This document shows, piece after piece, positions 9,760 to 19,603 of a stretch of DNA of 64,000 nt. How positions within the stretch are numbered: position 1 is the first letter of the stretch; the number at the start of each line of letters is the position of its first letter. Both the position numbers and the translations under genes were made by a program. This DNA comes from Fidelibacterota bacterium (GTDB lineage: Bacteria; Fidelibacterota; Marinisomatia; Marinisomatales; Marinisomataceae), in assembly GCA_019654715.1 (NCBI GenBank), contig BPEH01000001.1, positions 1 to 64,000 of the forward strand, in the 5' to 3' direction. The notes below the pieces were generated by a model. That model was not told where the DNA came from and did no database searches. It saw only the letters and a program-made list of their open reading frames with translations.

Positions 9760-10742
9760 TAAAATTGCTCCAAAAATCGTTTATCATTTTGATAAAATAG
9801 TCTGATATCTCTAATGCCATATTTAATCATTGCAATACGTTCTATTCCCATACCAAAGGCAAATCCTTGATATTTTTCACTATCATATCCAACATTTTCT
9901 AAAACATTTGGGTTAACCATTCCGCATCCAAGAATTTCCATCCATTGGTTTAATTTATCATTCCAAATATCAACTTCTGCACTTGGCTCTGTAAATGGAA
10001 AATAACTTGGTCGGAAACGCATTTTTGTGTCTTTCCCAAACATTTCTTTTGCAAAATATTCTAAGGTTCCTTTCATTTCTGCAAATGAAGATGATTCATT
10101 AATAACCAACCCTTCGACTTGATGGAATAAACAAAAGCTCTTATAACTAACTGCTTCATTTCTAAATACTCTTCCACAACAAATATGTCGGAGAGGTGGA
10201 TCTTGATTTTCCATCAAATGAATCTGGACATTGGAAGTATGGGTACGTAATACTACATCTGAATCAATAAAAAAGGTATCTTGCATATCCCTTGCAGGAT
10301 GGTGTTTAGGCACATTTAGTGCTTCAAAATTATGGTAATCATCATCAATTTCTGGACCATAAGCCACTGAAAATCCAATAGATTGAAAGATAGATTTTAT
10401 CTCATCAGTAACATGTTCAAGAGGATGGATATTCCCTTTTGGTAGTGCATACCCTGGTAATGAAAAATCTCTTTTGTCATCGCTTCCTTGATCTGAATTG
10501 AATGTAGCAAGTTTGTTATTATAGGATGCTGTAAGATCTGACTTAAGAATATTTAAAGTTTTTCCATATTTAGGTTTTTCCTTATTGCTAAGAGCACCAA
10601 ACTGATTAAACAAATCAGTTAGTTGTCCTTTTCTACCTAAATATTTAATACGAAGCTGTTCAAGATTTTCTGATGTTTTACAAGATTCCAGTTCTGAGTG
10701 AAAAGATGTCTTAACCTTATTAATAGCTTTATCCATAGACAC
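9759..10742 (-). CDS. pheS: Phenylalanyl-tRNA synthetase alpha subunit
   Basis: 327 residues, the standard PheS length. A coiled-coil N-terminal arm (about 1-85) precedes the class II catalytic domain. Visible signatures are HPLEHVTDEI, FEALNVPKHHPARDMQDTF, LRTHTSNVQIH, GRVFRNEAV, FHQVEGL, FTEPSAEVDIW and the motif 3 region GFAFGMGIERIAMIKYGI. The catalytic alpha2beta2 partner PheT follows with overlapping stop and start. rplT lies 8 bases upstream. This is the classic thrS-infC-rpmI-rplT-pheS-pheT order. No leader space for a T-box or attenuator exists. Confidence 0.96.
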   Translation of the reverse strand: MSMDKAINKVKTSFHSELESCKTSENLEQLRIKYLGRKGQLTDLFNQFGALSNKEKPKYGKTLNILKSDLTASYNNKLATFNSDQGSDDKRDFSLPGYALPKGNIHPLEHVTDEIKSIFQSIGFSVAYGPEIDDDYHNFEALNVPKHHPARDMQDTFFIDSDVVLRTHTSNVQIHLMENQDPPLRHICCGRVFRNEAVSYKSFCLFHQVEGLVINESSSFAEMKGTLEYFAKEMFGKDTKMRFRPSYFPFTEPSAEVDIWNDKLNQWMEILGCGMVNPNVLENVGYDSEKYQGFAFGMGIERIAMIKYGIRDIRLFYQNDKRFLEQF

Positions 10743-10750
10743 CTTTTATT

Positions 10751-11098
10751 TTATTTTTTCAGATATTTTACGAGGTCTTCAAAAACAGATGGGTTATTAA
10801 CAGCTAAATCTGCTAATACCTTTCTGTCTAAATCAACGCCCTTCTCCTTTAATAGATGTATAAAATTTGAATATGATAATCCATTCAGTCTTGCAGCAGC
10901 ATTAATACGTATAATCCACAGACGTCTAAATTGACGTTTCTTCTGTCTTCGATCTCTATATGCATACAACCCTGCTTTTGTCACCGCATCTTTAGCCGCT
11001 TTATAATTACGACTTCTTGCACCAAAGTATCCTTTGGCTAATTTGACAGTCTTACGATGTCGTCTATGTCTTGGAACTGAACTATTAGATCTTGGCAT
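10751..11098 (-). CDS. rplT: 50S ribosomal protein bL20
   Basis: 115 residues, the full expected length. It begins [24 protein letters not shown]-like and continues [30 protein letters not shown] and [19 protein letters not shown], all bL20 signatures. It is an early-assembly protein that binds 23S rRNA. It follows rpmI by 7 bases and precedes pheS by 8. In many bacteria bL20 represses the infC-rpmI-rplT message, but the spacers here are too short to show a dedicated leader structure. Confidence 0.97.
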   Translation of the reverse strand: MPRSNSSVPRHRRHRKTVKLAKGYFGARSRNYKAAKDAVTKAGLYAYRDRRQKKRQFRRLWIIRINAAARLNGLSYSNFIHLLKEKGVDLDRKVLADLAVNNPSVFEDLVKYLKK

Positions 11099-11105
11099 TG
11101 TTAAC

Positions 11106-11300
11106 CTATTTTCCCATCATTTTTATGACTTTTTTCTTGTCAGAAGGTGCAACAAGAGTTGATTTCTTTGCTGCGCGTTTTGTATCCTTATCTCTACGGA
11201 TTAACATATGCTTATGCCCTGCATGGTTGCGTTTAACTTTTCCGCTTCCTGTCAGTTTAAATCGTTTTGATACGCTTTTTCTTGTTTTCTGTTTTGGCAT
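11106..11300 (-). CDS. rpmI: 50S ribosomal protein bL35
   Basis: 64 residues starting [20 protein letters not shown] and continuing [17 protein letters not shown] with a basic C-terminus, the complete bL35 pattern. It is encoded between infC (10 bases upstream) and rplT (7 bases downstream) in the conserved infC-rpmI-rplT arrangement. The frame is intact. Confidence 0.96.
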   Translation of the reverse strand: MPKQKTRKSVSKRFKLTGSGKVKRNHAGHKHMLIRRDKDTKRAAKKSTLVAPSDKKKVIKMMGK

Positions 11301-11310
11301 TAAAATATCC

Positions 11311-11820
11311 TTATTTAGGAGCTAATATTATAGATTTTTTTCTTCCCATCATAGGACTATCTTTCTCCATTTCTGCAACTTCGCTTAAATTTAACACAAC
11401 TTTTTCTAAAAGTGCATCACCTAAATCTTGTCTGGACATTTCTCGACCACGATACATGATGCTCAATTTGAGCTTACAACCTTCATTTAGAAATTTTCTT
11501 CCCATTTTTAATTTATTTTCTAAATCATGATCTCCAATATTAGGTCTCATTCTTAATTCTTTTACTTTAATTACATGATGATTTTTACGAGCCTGTTGTG
11601 CTTTTTTCTTTTCTTCGTACTTGTATTTCCCATAGTCCATTATTTTACACACAGGTGGTTTGGCATTCGGTGAGATTTCGACTAAATCAAGGCCAGCTTC
11701 TTCTGCCAACCTTAATGCTTCTGGGACTTTGACAACTCCTACTTGGTTTTTATTGTTGTCAATCAAACGGATTTCGTCTGCATAGATTTTTTTATTTACT
11801 CTTATTCTTTGTTTCTTAAT
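11311..11820 (-). CDS. infC: Translation initiation factor IF-3, probable AUU start
   Basis: Binds the 30S subunit and proofreads start-codon choice. The N-domain reads KKQRIRVNKKIYADEIRLI, followed by GLDLVEISPNAKPPVCKIMDYGKYKYE and the C-domain with KELRMRPNIGDHDL and FLNEGCKLKLSIMYRGREM. The open frame extends upstream to 11901 inside thrS, but family alignment places the first residue at the ATT codon 11820-11818. An AAGGAG sequence lies 8 bases before that ATT, inside the thrS end. This would give 169 residues and reproduces the E. coli infC AUU start, which lets IF-3 repress its own synthesis. An ATG at 11838 is the alternative, but it adds residues not seen in the family. Confidence 0.93.
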   Translation of the reverse strand: MKKQRIRVNKKIYADEIRLIDNNKNQVGVVKVPEALRLAEEAGLDLVEISPNAKPPVCKIMDYGKYKYEEKKKAQQARKNHHVIKVKELRMRPNIGDHDLENKLKMGRKFLNEGCKLKLSIMYRGREMSRQDLGDALLEKVVLNLSEVAEMEKDSPMMGRKKSIILAPK

Positions 11821-13756
11821 TCGTAACACTCCTTTCATTAATTTCTTTTCTAATTCCATTGGAAAATTTATCCAATGAAAGTGTTTCTTGTTCTTTAACA
11901 AATCTTCTTCTAACTGTTACTACTTTACCATCAACTTCTTTTTCTCCAACAATTAGCATAATATTAATTTTTTGTAGTTCTGCATCTCTAATTTTAGCAC
12001 CAATTTTTTCTGAACGATTGTCTACTTCAGCCCTTACTCCCTGTTTTTTTAATTCACTACACACTTGATCAGCGTAAGCATTGTATTTATCAGAAACAGG
12101 TAAAATGGATACTTGCTTAGGTGCCAACCATAATGGAAAGTCTCCACCAAAATGCTCAATTAAAAATCCGATAAAACGTTCATGTGTTCCAAGTGGAGCC
12201 CTGTGAATACATAATGGTGTTTTAGATGAACCATCACCGTCGGTATAAGTCAAATTAAAACGTTCAGGAACTGCAAAATCAACTTGATTAGTTGCAAGGC
12301 TAAATTCTTTTCCAATTGCACTCCATACTTGCACATCAATTTTTGGACCATAAAATGCTGCATCTCCAACTGATTCAACAAATTTTAATCCAGCATCCTT
12401 TAGTGCATTTCTAACATCTTCTTCTGTTTTTTTCCATAGCTTAGGATTATTAATATATTTTTTACCTAACCCTTTTGGATCATGAAGACCAAGTCGCATT
12501 TCATATTTTTCAATACCAAAAATTTTAAAATATTCCATATATAGCTTACATACCCCAATAAACTCTTCTTTGAATTGATCCTCTGTACAATAGATATGTG
12601 CATCATTCATCTGCATACTTCTTACACGCATTAATCCAAAAAGTTCACCTGATTTCTCATAACGATAACATGTTCCGTATTCTGATAGACGATAAGGTAG
12701 ATCTCGGTAACTCTTCGGCCTATTAGCATAAATCTTGTGATGATGAGGACAATTCATTGGTTTTATATAATAGTCTAGACCATCTACATCCATTGCAGGA
12801 TACATACTTGTAGTATAGTGTTCCAGATGACCAGATTTTTCATATAAGGCTCCTTTTGTTAGATGCGGTGTACGGACGCGTTTATATCCACTAGCATCTT
12901 CTTTCTCTTTTGCTAATGCCTCTAATTCATCAATAATAACTGCACCATTCGGAGTCCATAGCGGTAGTCCAGGACCTACTTCTTCATCATGGAAATATAA
13001 ATCAAGTTCTTTTCCAATCTTACGATGATCACGTTTCTTTTGTTCTTCCAACATTGTTAGATATTTTTTTAAATCTTTCTCACTAGGAAAAGATGTTCCA
13101 TAAACCCGTTGCAATGTCTGATTGTTTTCATCTCCTCTCCAGTAAGCAGCTGAAGAAGAAAGTAATTTAAAATGTTTGATGGTACCAGTTGAAGGAACAT
13201 GTGGTCCTCTACAAAGATCAGTAAACTCTCCTTGTGAATAAACTTTTAATACTTCGCTCTTTTCTAAATCATTAATAATCTCAACTTTATAAGACTCTTT
13301 CATCTTTTTAAAGAGGCTTATTGCATCTTTTCTTGATTTTACCTCATGTATAATCTCAAGATTTTCTTTAGATATCTTATGCATCTCTTTTTCAATACTA
13401 CTTAAATCTTCTTCAGAAAAAGGAGTTTCAACATCAAAATCATAGTAGAATTTGTTATCCAAATATGGACCAATTGTTACTTTAGTCTTAGGAAAAAGTC
13501 TTTTTACTGCTTGTGCCATTAAATGTGCAGTACTATGCAACAGAACACTATGACCATCTTTGCTTTTTGCGTCTAAAAATTGGATGGTTGCATCTTTATC
13601 CAAAGGTTCATTTAAGTCAGTTAACACATCATCAACCTTACAGATCACAACATTTTTTGGTATTTCCTTTACAGATTCTGAAATTTCTAAAGGAGTAATC
13701 CCAGCTGGATAAGATCCAGTAGAAGCGCCAATAATATTAATGGAAATATTTTTCAC
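11816..13756 (-). CDS. thrS: Threonyl-tRNA synthetase
   Basis: 646 residues, full length. It has an N-terminal TGS domain (about 1-62), an editing domain with the zinc-type HSTAHLMAQAVKRLF motif, a class II catalytic core (YIKPMNCPHHHKIY, YRYEKSGELFGLMRVRSM, GKEFSLATNQVDF, HRAPLGTHERFIGFLIEHFGG) and a C-terminal anticodon-binding domain (PVSDKYNAYADQVCSEL). The start overlaps the preceding secreted-protein gene by ATGA, so it is translationally linked to envelope genes rather than having its own leader. Its last codons overlap the infC start and supply the infC ribosome-binding site. Confidence 0.96.
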   Translation of the reverse strand: MKNISINIIGASTGSYPAGITPLEISESVKEIPKNVVICKVDDVLTDLNEPLDKDATIQFLDAKSKDGHSVLLHSTAHLMAQAVKRLFPKTKVTIGPYLDNKFYYDFDVETPFSEEDLSSIEKEMHKISKENLEIIHEVKSRKDAISLFKKMKESYKVEIINDLEKSEVLKVYSQGEFTDLCRGPHVPSTGTIKHFKLLSSSAAYWRGDENNQTLQRVYGTSFPSEKDLKKYLTMLEEQKKRDHRKIGKELDLYFHDEEVGPGLPLWTPNGAVIIDELEALAKEKEDASGYKRVRTPHLTKGALYEKSGHLEHYTTSMYPAMDVDGLDYYIKPMNCPHHHKIYANRPKSYRDLPYRLSEYGTCYRYEKSGELFGLMRVRSMQMNDAHIYCTEDQFKEEFIGVCKLYMEYFKIFGIEKYEMRLGLHDPKGLGKKYINNPKLWKKTEEDVRNALKDAGLKFVESVGDAAFYGPKIDVQVWSAIGKEFSLATNQVDFAVPERFNLTYTDGDGSSKTPLCIHRAPLGTHERFIGFLIEHFGGDFPLWLAPKQVSILPVSDKYNAYADQVCSELKKQGVRAEVDNRSEKIGAKIRDAELQKINIMLIVGEKEVDGKVVTVRRRFVKEQETLSLDKFSNGIRKEINERSVTN

Positions 13757-14469
13757 TGTAAGGATCTATCAAGTAACCATATACCCATTGAGAAAAAACC
13801 AACCAACATCCCAACACCTCCACGATGTCTTTTAATTAACTTTGCCTCTTCTTCGCTAAGGTATTCACTAGGTTTATTTAATTGTGAGTGCATATATACT
13901 TCTTGTTGTTGATCATAAAATTTTGCTAAAAAACCATCTCGCCAGTGTAATCCTTCTTCACATGAGATATCTTCGTCTGGACAATATACAAGAAATACAG
14001 ATTCTGATTTTCCAGGTATTGGCCTAACTAATTTTGTACCAATTTTCATACGCTGAAGCTCATCTTGTAACGCCTCAAATTCTTCCAATGGCCTATTGTC
14101 AAAATCAAAAGTTTGTAACTCTGCAGAAACGGATTGATATATTGATTTCTTATATAAACTTATCACATAGGCTCTATTATCAAGCGGTAGTGTGATTTGG
14201 GCTGGAAAAGTTTTTGTGTCTGTATACCAAGGAATTCCCCACACATATAAATTGTGTACAAGCGCATTGGAATAAATCACAACATCTGTGTCAGTTATAC
14301 CGAGCGTAGTTCCAGTATTGTAGCCTTCTGAAGAAAGAGTAGCATCATTGACTTGTAAGGTTTGAGCAAAAACAAACGAACAACTGAGAAGTGTAATAAA
14401 AAAATTCTTTTGGATTTGCATTTGAAAAAATTTAATACAGAACGAATCAAAAAGACACGATTTTATCAT
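13753..14469 (-). CDS. Predicted secreted/membrane protein of unknown function
   Basis: 238 residues from an ATG that overlaps the upstream lipoprotein stop (ATGA). A second Met at residue 17 gives a cleaner signal peptide (FFITLLSCSFVFA, cleavage before QTLQV), so either start is possible. The mature part is a beta-rich domain with WGIPWYTDTKTFP and a CPDED...CEEG cysteine pair. The C-terminal segment GVGMLVGFFSMGIWLLD suggests a membrane anchor. The protein is therefore probably held in the inner membrane with a periplasmic domain. No family is recognised. It is sandwiched by overlaps between a lipoprotein gene and thrS, so it is part of a coupled operon. Confidence 0.6.
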   Translation of the reverse strand: MIKSCLFDSFCIKFFQMQIQKNFFITLLSCSFVFAQTLQVNDATLSSEGYNTGTTLGITDTDVVIYSNALVHNLYVWGIPWYTDTKTFPAQITLPLDNRAYVISLYKKSIYQSVSAELQTFDFDNRPLEEFEALQDELQRMKIGTKLVRPIPGKSESVFLVYCPDEDISCEEGLHWRDGFLAKFYDQQQEVYMHSQLNKPSEYLSEEEAKLIKRHRGGVGMLVGFFSMGIWLLDRSLQ

Positions 14470-14915
14470 TTAAACAATAATGTTTTTTGTTCTTCAGCAA
14501 AACAATCTAGCCATAGTTGGAAATATTCCTCTGCTCTTGGCCTGCCATGCACTGAAATTAGTATAGATAAAATATCGTAATCTTCATTTTCCAAATAAGG
14601 GTTTGCGATATAAAGAAAAGTATATGTTCCATCTTCATTTTGCTCGTCTGGTGCTAAAAAAGTTAGACTATTATATACAGGTAGATTCGCACGTTCAATT
14701 GCCGGCATAATAATGGTTTTGTTCAACATCTCAAATGCACCACGTTTTCTAGGGGAAATCTTATTAAATGCAATCATAGAATTCCCATTCGAATGATATA
14801 CACTATTTCCATTTGTAACTACATTATTATCTGGAATATCTGCAACATTATTGCCGATAGGAATAGCACATCCATAGAATGTTAATAGAAGAGATAGTAT
14901 TAATATTTTTTTCAT
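14466..14915 (-). CDS. Predicted lipoprotein of unknown function
   Basis: About 149 residues from the ATG at 14915 (a TTG lies one codon upstream). The type II signal peptide KKILILSLLLTFYGC ends in a clear lipobox cysteine. An asparagine-rich linker follows (NNVVTNGNSVYHSNGN), then a compact mixed alpha/beta domain ending AEEYFQLWLDCFAEEQKT. No family is recognised. It starts directly behind the DUF5916 gene stop and its own stop overlaps the next start, so the DUF5916 protein, this lipoprotein and the secreted protein behave as one expression unit. Confidence 0.6.
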   Translation of the reverse strand: MKKILILSLLLTFYGCAIPIGNNVADIPDNNVVTNGNSVYHSNGNSMIAFNKISPRKRGAFEMLNKTIIMPAIERANLPVYNSLTFLAPDEQNEDGTYTFLYIANPYLENEDYDILSILISVHGRPRAEEYFQLWLDCFAEEQKTLLFK

Positions 14916-14918
14916 CAA

Positions 14919-17123
14919 TTAAAACAAGTATTGAAACTTAACAAATAATTGACGTTCTGACTCAGTTAAATTTGAGAACATATCATCTTCTGTAGAAAGA
15001 AGTTCATTAATTCCAAAGTATAATGCGGAGAATGCATTTGGTTGATAGGTCAACATTGGTTCAATAAACCAATTATGAGAAAAATCACTATACTGTATCT
15101 TAGTTCTTAAAGACAGTTTCGATGTGAAAGAGTGTGTATACCATGAATTAAGTAGAAAACCATCATAATAATTCTTTGCATCCTCATATTGTATTCCAGT
15201 ACCGGTACTCGCTTGATCTGAAATTTTATATTCAACATAGCTCCAAATTCCATAGGAATCGGTTTGTTCTGGAGTATCTAAATATCGGATAATTGTCTCA
15301 CCGCCAGCAATTCCTCCATGAATTTTTGTCTTGGCATTTAGTTTACCAGTAACACTAATATTCATATCAAACATATTATCAAATTGCACTCCATGAAAGA
15401 GTTCATTCTCAATCTCAGTCCCAATTTGTAGCACATATCCATTTAAAAAATTAAACTCATTGTTCAATTCAAATTCTTGTTTTTTAATATCACCATCATA
15501 ATTTGTTTTATGAACCATAGTAACTCTATGTCCTGATGACAACAATCGTGGATGGTTGTCATAGAAAATGGATTTTCCTTTAGACAGTTTCATCCACTTT
15601 GTGGAATTATTTCTCTCAAATCCATTACTGGTTCGAAATCCTGGAGAACGAAGACGTATGGTTAAACCTGTAGTATCTGTTCTATTCATTTTTGATAAAC
15701 TAAACCCTAATGCATTTCCTGTAATCTCTTCTCCGTCAAATTTGGCGGTATGGTTATCAAATGTATAAGGATTATCATCAAATATTGTTGACAGAGAATC
15801 AGGTTCATTATGAATTGATGCAGTAGCATGAAGAGTTAAATGTAAATTCTTCCCAGGATGATAATGAAAATCTATCCCTCCTGTAGTCATATCCCCACCT
15901 TCATCAAAGGTACGATTAGTAATAATTGCCCCAATGGAGCTTGCATTTTTTAACATACGTTTTACACGTACAATATTGGATGTGCTTTCACCCATTTGTA
16001 CAATAGTACTTGATTCTTCAAAAGGTAAAAGTAATGGAGACGATTCATCTATAGCACTAATTACCCCATACGATGTTTTTCCAACTTTTCCTGTGTATTT
16101 TACTGCTACAGATGGATCATTAATGGTTCTTGAATAGAATAAATTAATAAATCCGCGTTCTGACTGAAATTTAAATAATTCAGCTCCTTCACTAAAAAAG
16201 GGTCTTCTTTCTCTGAAATACAATGCATTTACTGTATTCACATCATTTTTAATATCATCTGATTCGATTTGACTAAAATCTGGATTGATTGCAATCTCAA
16301 GTAAATCCACAGAAGAAACAGGATATTTAACAAATAAGGATGGTTCAGTATTGTCGCTACTTAAATCGTTGTTAAAATCTTCAGAATATCCAGCAACTAA
16401 TGAAGGAATATATTCAACATTTCCAGCTTCTTGTTTTGGTGGTTCAATACCTTTTAAAAAAGCCATTTGACAAGTATGGCATTCAATCCCTTGAATATTT
16501 GATGCCCAAACAACTTCATGTTCTATTTCGTCATCTGTCGTGTAACTACGAAGGAAATTAATCCTCCAATTTTGATTTTTTCCAACTGAATATCTCAAAG
16601 TTGAAAACGGAATAGCAAACTCTACAATATAACCATAGTCTGTAATGCTTGTTTTGACATCAAAAATTAAATCTAAAGATTTATCAAGACGATATCCACC
16701 ACGCCCATCTATCTGTATACCAGATGGATTTGATCCAAATGCATAAATAAGAGCTTCGTCATCAAATAGATCTATGTCAACTCCAACCCAATTATCGTCG
16801 TCATTGAGATTATCTCTTTTTGATAGTGAAGTTCTAATCTTTTCTGGAGGTGTATATGCAATAAATCCTACATAGAGATTTGTATCATCATATAATAACT
16901 TTACTTCTGTTTTAAATGCAGCGGGATCGCCTTCAAAAGCTCTAGTATCAGTAAACCCTGTGGCAATCTGAGCTAACCCCCAGCTTTCTTCATCCAGTTG
17001 ACCATCAAGCGTAATTGGGGTATCAATTTTATTGATATTATATGATGGACGCGGAGTTAAGTCTAAAAAACTTTGAGAGTATAAAAATCCAAGAAATAAG
17101 ACATATATGAGCTTCTTATGCAC
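14919..17123 (-). CDS. DUF5916 outer-membrane protein with CBM9-like N-terminal domain
   Basis: 734 residues from GTG. After a signal peptide (LIYVLFLGFLYSQS) comes a carbohydrate-binding-family-9-like domain (about 35-215) with TLDGQLDEESW, LLYDDTNLYVGF, DDDNWVGVDID and a YIVEFAIPFSTLRY strand. Then follows the DUF5916 region with RERRPFFSEGAELF and a long beta-barrel-like C-terminus ending in aromatic FQYLF, as for outer-membrane insertion. DUF5916 proteins are widespread in FCB bacteria and are thought to be outer-membrane barrels of unknown substrate. A lipoprotein gene follows immediately. The frame is intact. Confidence 0.85.
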   Translation of the reverse strand: MHKKLIYVLFLGFLYSQSFLDLTPRPSYNINKIDTPITLDGQLDEESWGLAQIATGFTDTRAFEGDPAAFKTEVKLLYDDTNLYVGFIAYTPPEKIRTSLSKRDNLNDDDNWVGVDIDLFDDEALIYAFGSNPSGIQIDGRGGYRLDKSLDLIFDVKTSITDYGYIVEFAIPFSTLRYSVGKNQNWRINFLRSYTTDDEIEHEVVWASNIQGIECHTCQMAFLKGIEPPKQEAGNVEYIPSLVAGYSEDFNNDLSSDNTEPSLFVKYPVSSVDLLEIAINPDFSQIESDDIKNDVNTVNALYFRERRPFFSEGAELFKFQSERGFINLFYSRTINDPSVAVKYTGKVGKTSYGVISAIDESSPLLLPFEESSTIVQMGESTSNIVRVKRMLKNASSIGAIITNRTFDEGGDMTTGGIDFHYHPGKNLHLTLHATASIHNEPDSLSTIFDDNPYTFDNHTAKFDGEEITGNALGFSLSKMNRTDTTGLTIRLRSPGFRTSNGFERNNSTKWMKLSKGKSIFYDNHPRLLSSGHRVTMVHKTNYDGDIKKQEFELNNEFNFLNGYVLQIGTEIENELFHGVQFDNMFDMNISVTGKLNAKTKIHGGIAGGETIIRYLDTPEQTDSYGIWSYVEYKISDQASTGTGIQYEDAKNYYDGFLLNSWYTHSFTSKLSLRTKIQYSDFSHNWFIEPMLTYQPNAFSALYFGINELLSTEDDMFSNLTESERQLFVKFQYLF

Positions 17124-17158
17124 CCGTGATAATAATACTTTTTTTTAATAAATACAGC

Positions 17159-19535
17159 TTAAAAAGTGTATGAAAGCCCAAGAGATACTGTTCTAGGCAT
17201 AGTTGGACGAACTCCATATGGTCTTCTTGCAACAACCTCATTATCATTAAGCAAATTTTTAACATGTAATGAGAGAATTACATTGTTTTTAAGATTATAA
17301 TTAACAGAAGCATCAACCACAGTAAATGCATCTGTAAAACTTGATTCATCCAAACTACCTGATCCCGCTGTTGTTCTCATCTTTGCGGTGTGTTTTAAGG
17401 ATACATTCCCCGATACTAAACCAGCATTGACTCCAACATTCAGATATAACATATCACTAGGAACATATGGAAGTTCATCACCAGATGATACATCTCCCCA
17501 AAAATCACCATCAAACGATTCTTTAAATTCTGTATTTGTATAGGTATATGCAAGTTCAAGAGGAAATTGCATATTTCTAGCCTCTAACATATGTCTAAGA
17601 TATAATTCCACTCCAGATACATCAACAGCTCCACCATTGTAAAGTTCATCTGTCCCTCCACCGGAAGCTGCAGTATCTGCTCCTAAAAGATTATCATATT
17701 GGTTTATAAAATATGTAAGCTCAACTCCAGATAGCCTTCATAATGTCTTATTGTCCATTCATGATTCATGCTTGTTTCTGGTTTTACGTCTTGCGTAACA
17801 CCATCTATAACTTTAACACCGCCCGGACCGTGAGGAGCAAATCCTTTATGTAAACCATAAGATAACGTTGTAGTTGGTTTCCATGCATATTCAACAGAAA
17901 CACCTGGCACTACTACATTAAAATCTTGTTCTTTTACTGATGGATTTGAAATACGGAACTGGTCTGATTTACCCCAATCTTCTCTTTTAACAGTAATTGA
18001 TTCATAGCGTAAGCCACCTGTCACCGTCCAAGCTCCTGAAGTATATCTATCTTCTATAAATAAAGCGTTAGCTTCTGCAGAGTCAATTCGATTTGAATCA
18101 GAACCTGGTGTGGCTTTCGTGGTCATATTTAAATTACCAGCAACCATCTGATATCGATCTTCCCACTGGAAACGATCCATTTCATCGGAATGAATACGCA
18201 TTCCAGCTTGCAAACTATGATTATCAACACTCCAGCTTAACACTGCTTGAAGACCGCTTGATAAATATTCACGATTATTTGCTTTAATTCGATACATATC
18301 GGGATCACTATCTAATGCATCCATTAGCGCAAAAGTAGTCGCATCAGAAGATGGATCAGCTACTACACTAAGCTTTGCACCATTGACTTTATTTAGTTTA
18401 TACCAATTTCTTGCGAATTCATTATTATAAAGTGATACAGCCATAGACATATTGTCTAATAATTTTCCTGCATAAGAAAGTACAATTTGACTATGATCTG
18501 CATCCATCTCATCTAATTGTGATGCACGATATCTTCTTAATGGATTTCTATCATAATCTTCATCACTTAAACCAAGATAAGTTTCATCTGAAACTTCATC
18601 AGTTATAGAATATTTAAATTCTAATGCATGATTTTTATTCATACTGTAACGCACTTTTGCTAATACATCTGCTTTTGTGTATCCAGTATCTCCACCGCCA
18701 TCTAATTCTTTAAATCCAGTTGTTTGATCATTAAAAACTTGCAATAAATATCCCCACTGACCTTCCGTAGAACCATGTTTAAGATGTAGAACTGTTTTAC
18801 CAAAACTTCCTGTTTTTAATTCTAGATTACTTGTCATTGTTTCAGGAATGCCAGTAGAAACATAATTCAAAGATCCTCCAGTAGTAAATGGACCATATTT
18901 AATCTGACTAGATCCTTTACGAACTTCCAATGTTTGCATTCTTCCCATTGTTGGAGAATAATATGCAGCTGGAGAAGCATATGGTGCTGGTGCAATAAGA
19001 ATACCATCTTCCATTACATTTAGTTTTTCCATACGTGATAAACCAGTACCACGCACTCCAATATTTGGTCGTAATCCAAGCCCATCTTCTTCCTGAACAT
19101 ATACACCAGGAATCCTTGCAATAGCACGATGAATATCAGTATCATCAAATTGTCTTAATTCTAATTCAGATACCACAGCACTTGGATAAACTGATCGTAA
19201 AAACATTCCAGAGGTAATACTGGCTGAATTAGCCAAAACATTTACTGCATCTAATAAAATAGGATTATCGTTTAATTTAAGAGATACATTATTCTCTTTT
19301 ACCCATACTGTAAGATCATCATACCCTACAACTGATACAGTTAATAAAAAAGGAAGCTCGTCCTATATTAAGTACAAAACTTCCATCGTCTTTACTGACC
19401 AATCCCATTCCATTTTCTAATATAATATTTGCGTCCGCAATTGGATTATTATTAGAATCGGTAACTGAACCTGTTATTTGATTTTGTCCAATAACTAATG
19501 TTAAAAACAAAAAAGATTGATACTACTCTTTTCAT
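17159..19535 (-). CDS. TonB-dependent outer-membrane receptor, FecA-like (frameshifted)
   Basis: Reconstructed across three frameshifts (about 19510, 19355, 17720). The start is ATG at 19535 behind AGGGG, with a signal peptide then a carboxypeptidase-regulatory-like repeat (GSVTDSNNNPIADANI). The plug shows IHRAIARIPGVYVQEEDG, NIGVRGTGLSRMEKLNVMED, the FecA-like APAPYASPAAYYSPTM and KYGPFTTGGSLNYV. The barrel ends SLGLSYTF with a terminal Phe, the outer-membrane insertion signal. Resemblance is to ferric-citrate-type receptors, so iron-chelate import energised by TonB is the likely role. Two Fur-like palindromes lie just upstream. All three frames carry receptor sequence, so the breaks are probably sequence errors. 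Confidence 0.88.
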
Positions 19536-19551
19536 ATACCCCTTTTTTTAT

Positions 19552-19566
19552 TGAGAAATCGTCTCA
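19552..19566. promoter_or_regulatory. Fur-like palindromic operator, proximal copy
   Basis: TGAGA-N5-TCTCA, extended to a 7-bp perfect inverted repeat (ATTGAGA...TCTCAAT, 19550-19568). It lies 17-31 bases upstream of the TonB receptor start codon. The geometry resembles the 7-1-7 Fur-family box (TGAGAAT-N-ATTCTCA type). A repressor site for iron or other metal control is inferred from position next to a FecA-like receptor. Confidence 0.5.
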
Positions 19567-19603
19567 ATTATATAACTAAAAATAAATAGAAGCAAATAAT
19601 TAA

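Noticed and set aside
9269-9805. A 178-codon open frame on the plus strand within pheT
   Set aside because: It is the antisense shadow of conserved PheT coding sequence, low in charged residues, with no start signal or family pattern.
13757-13800. Leader, T-box or attenuator before thrS
   Set aside because: The thrS start overlaps the preceding coding region, and no hairpin-plus-T-run or T-box is present.
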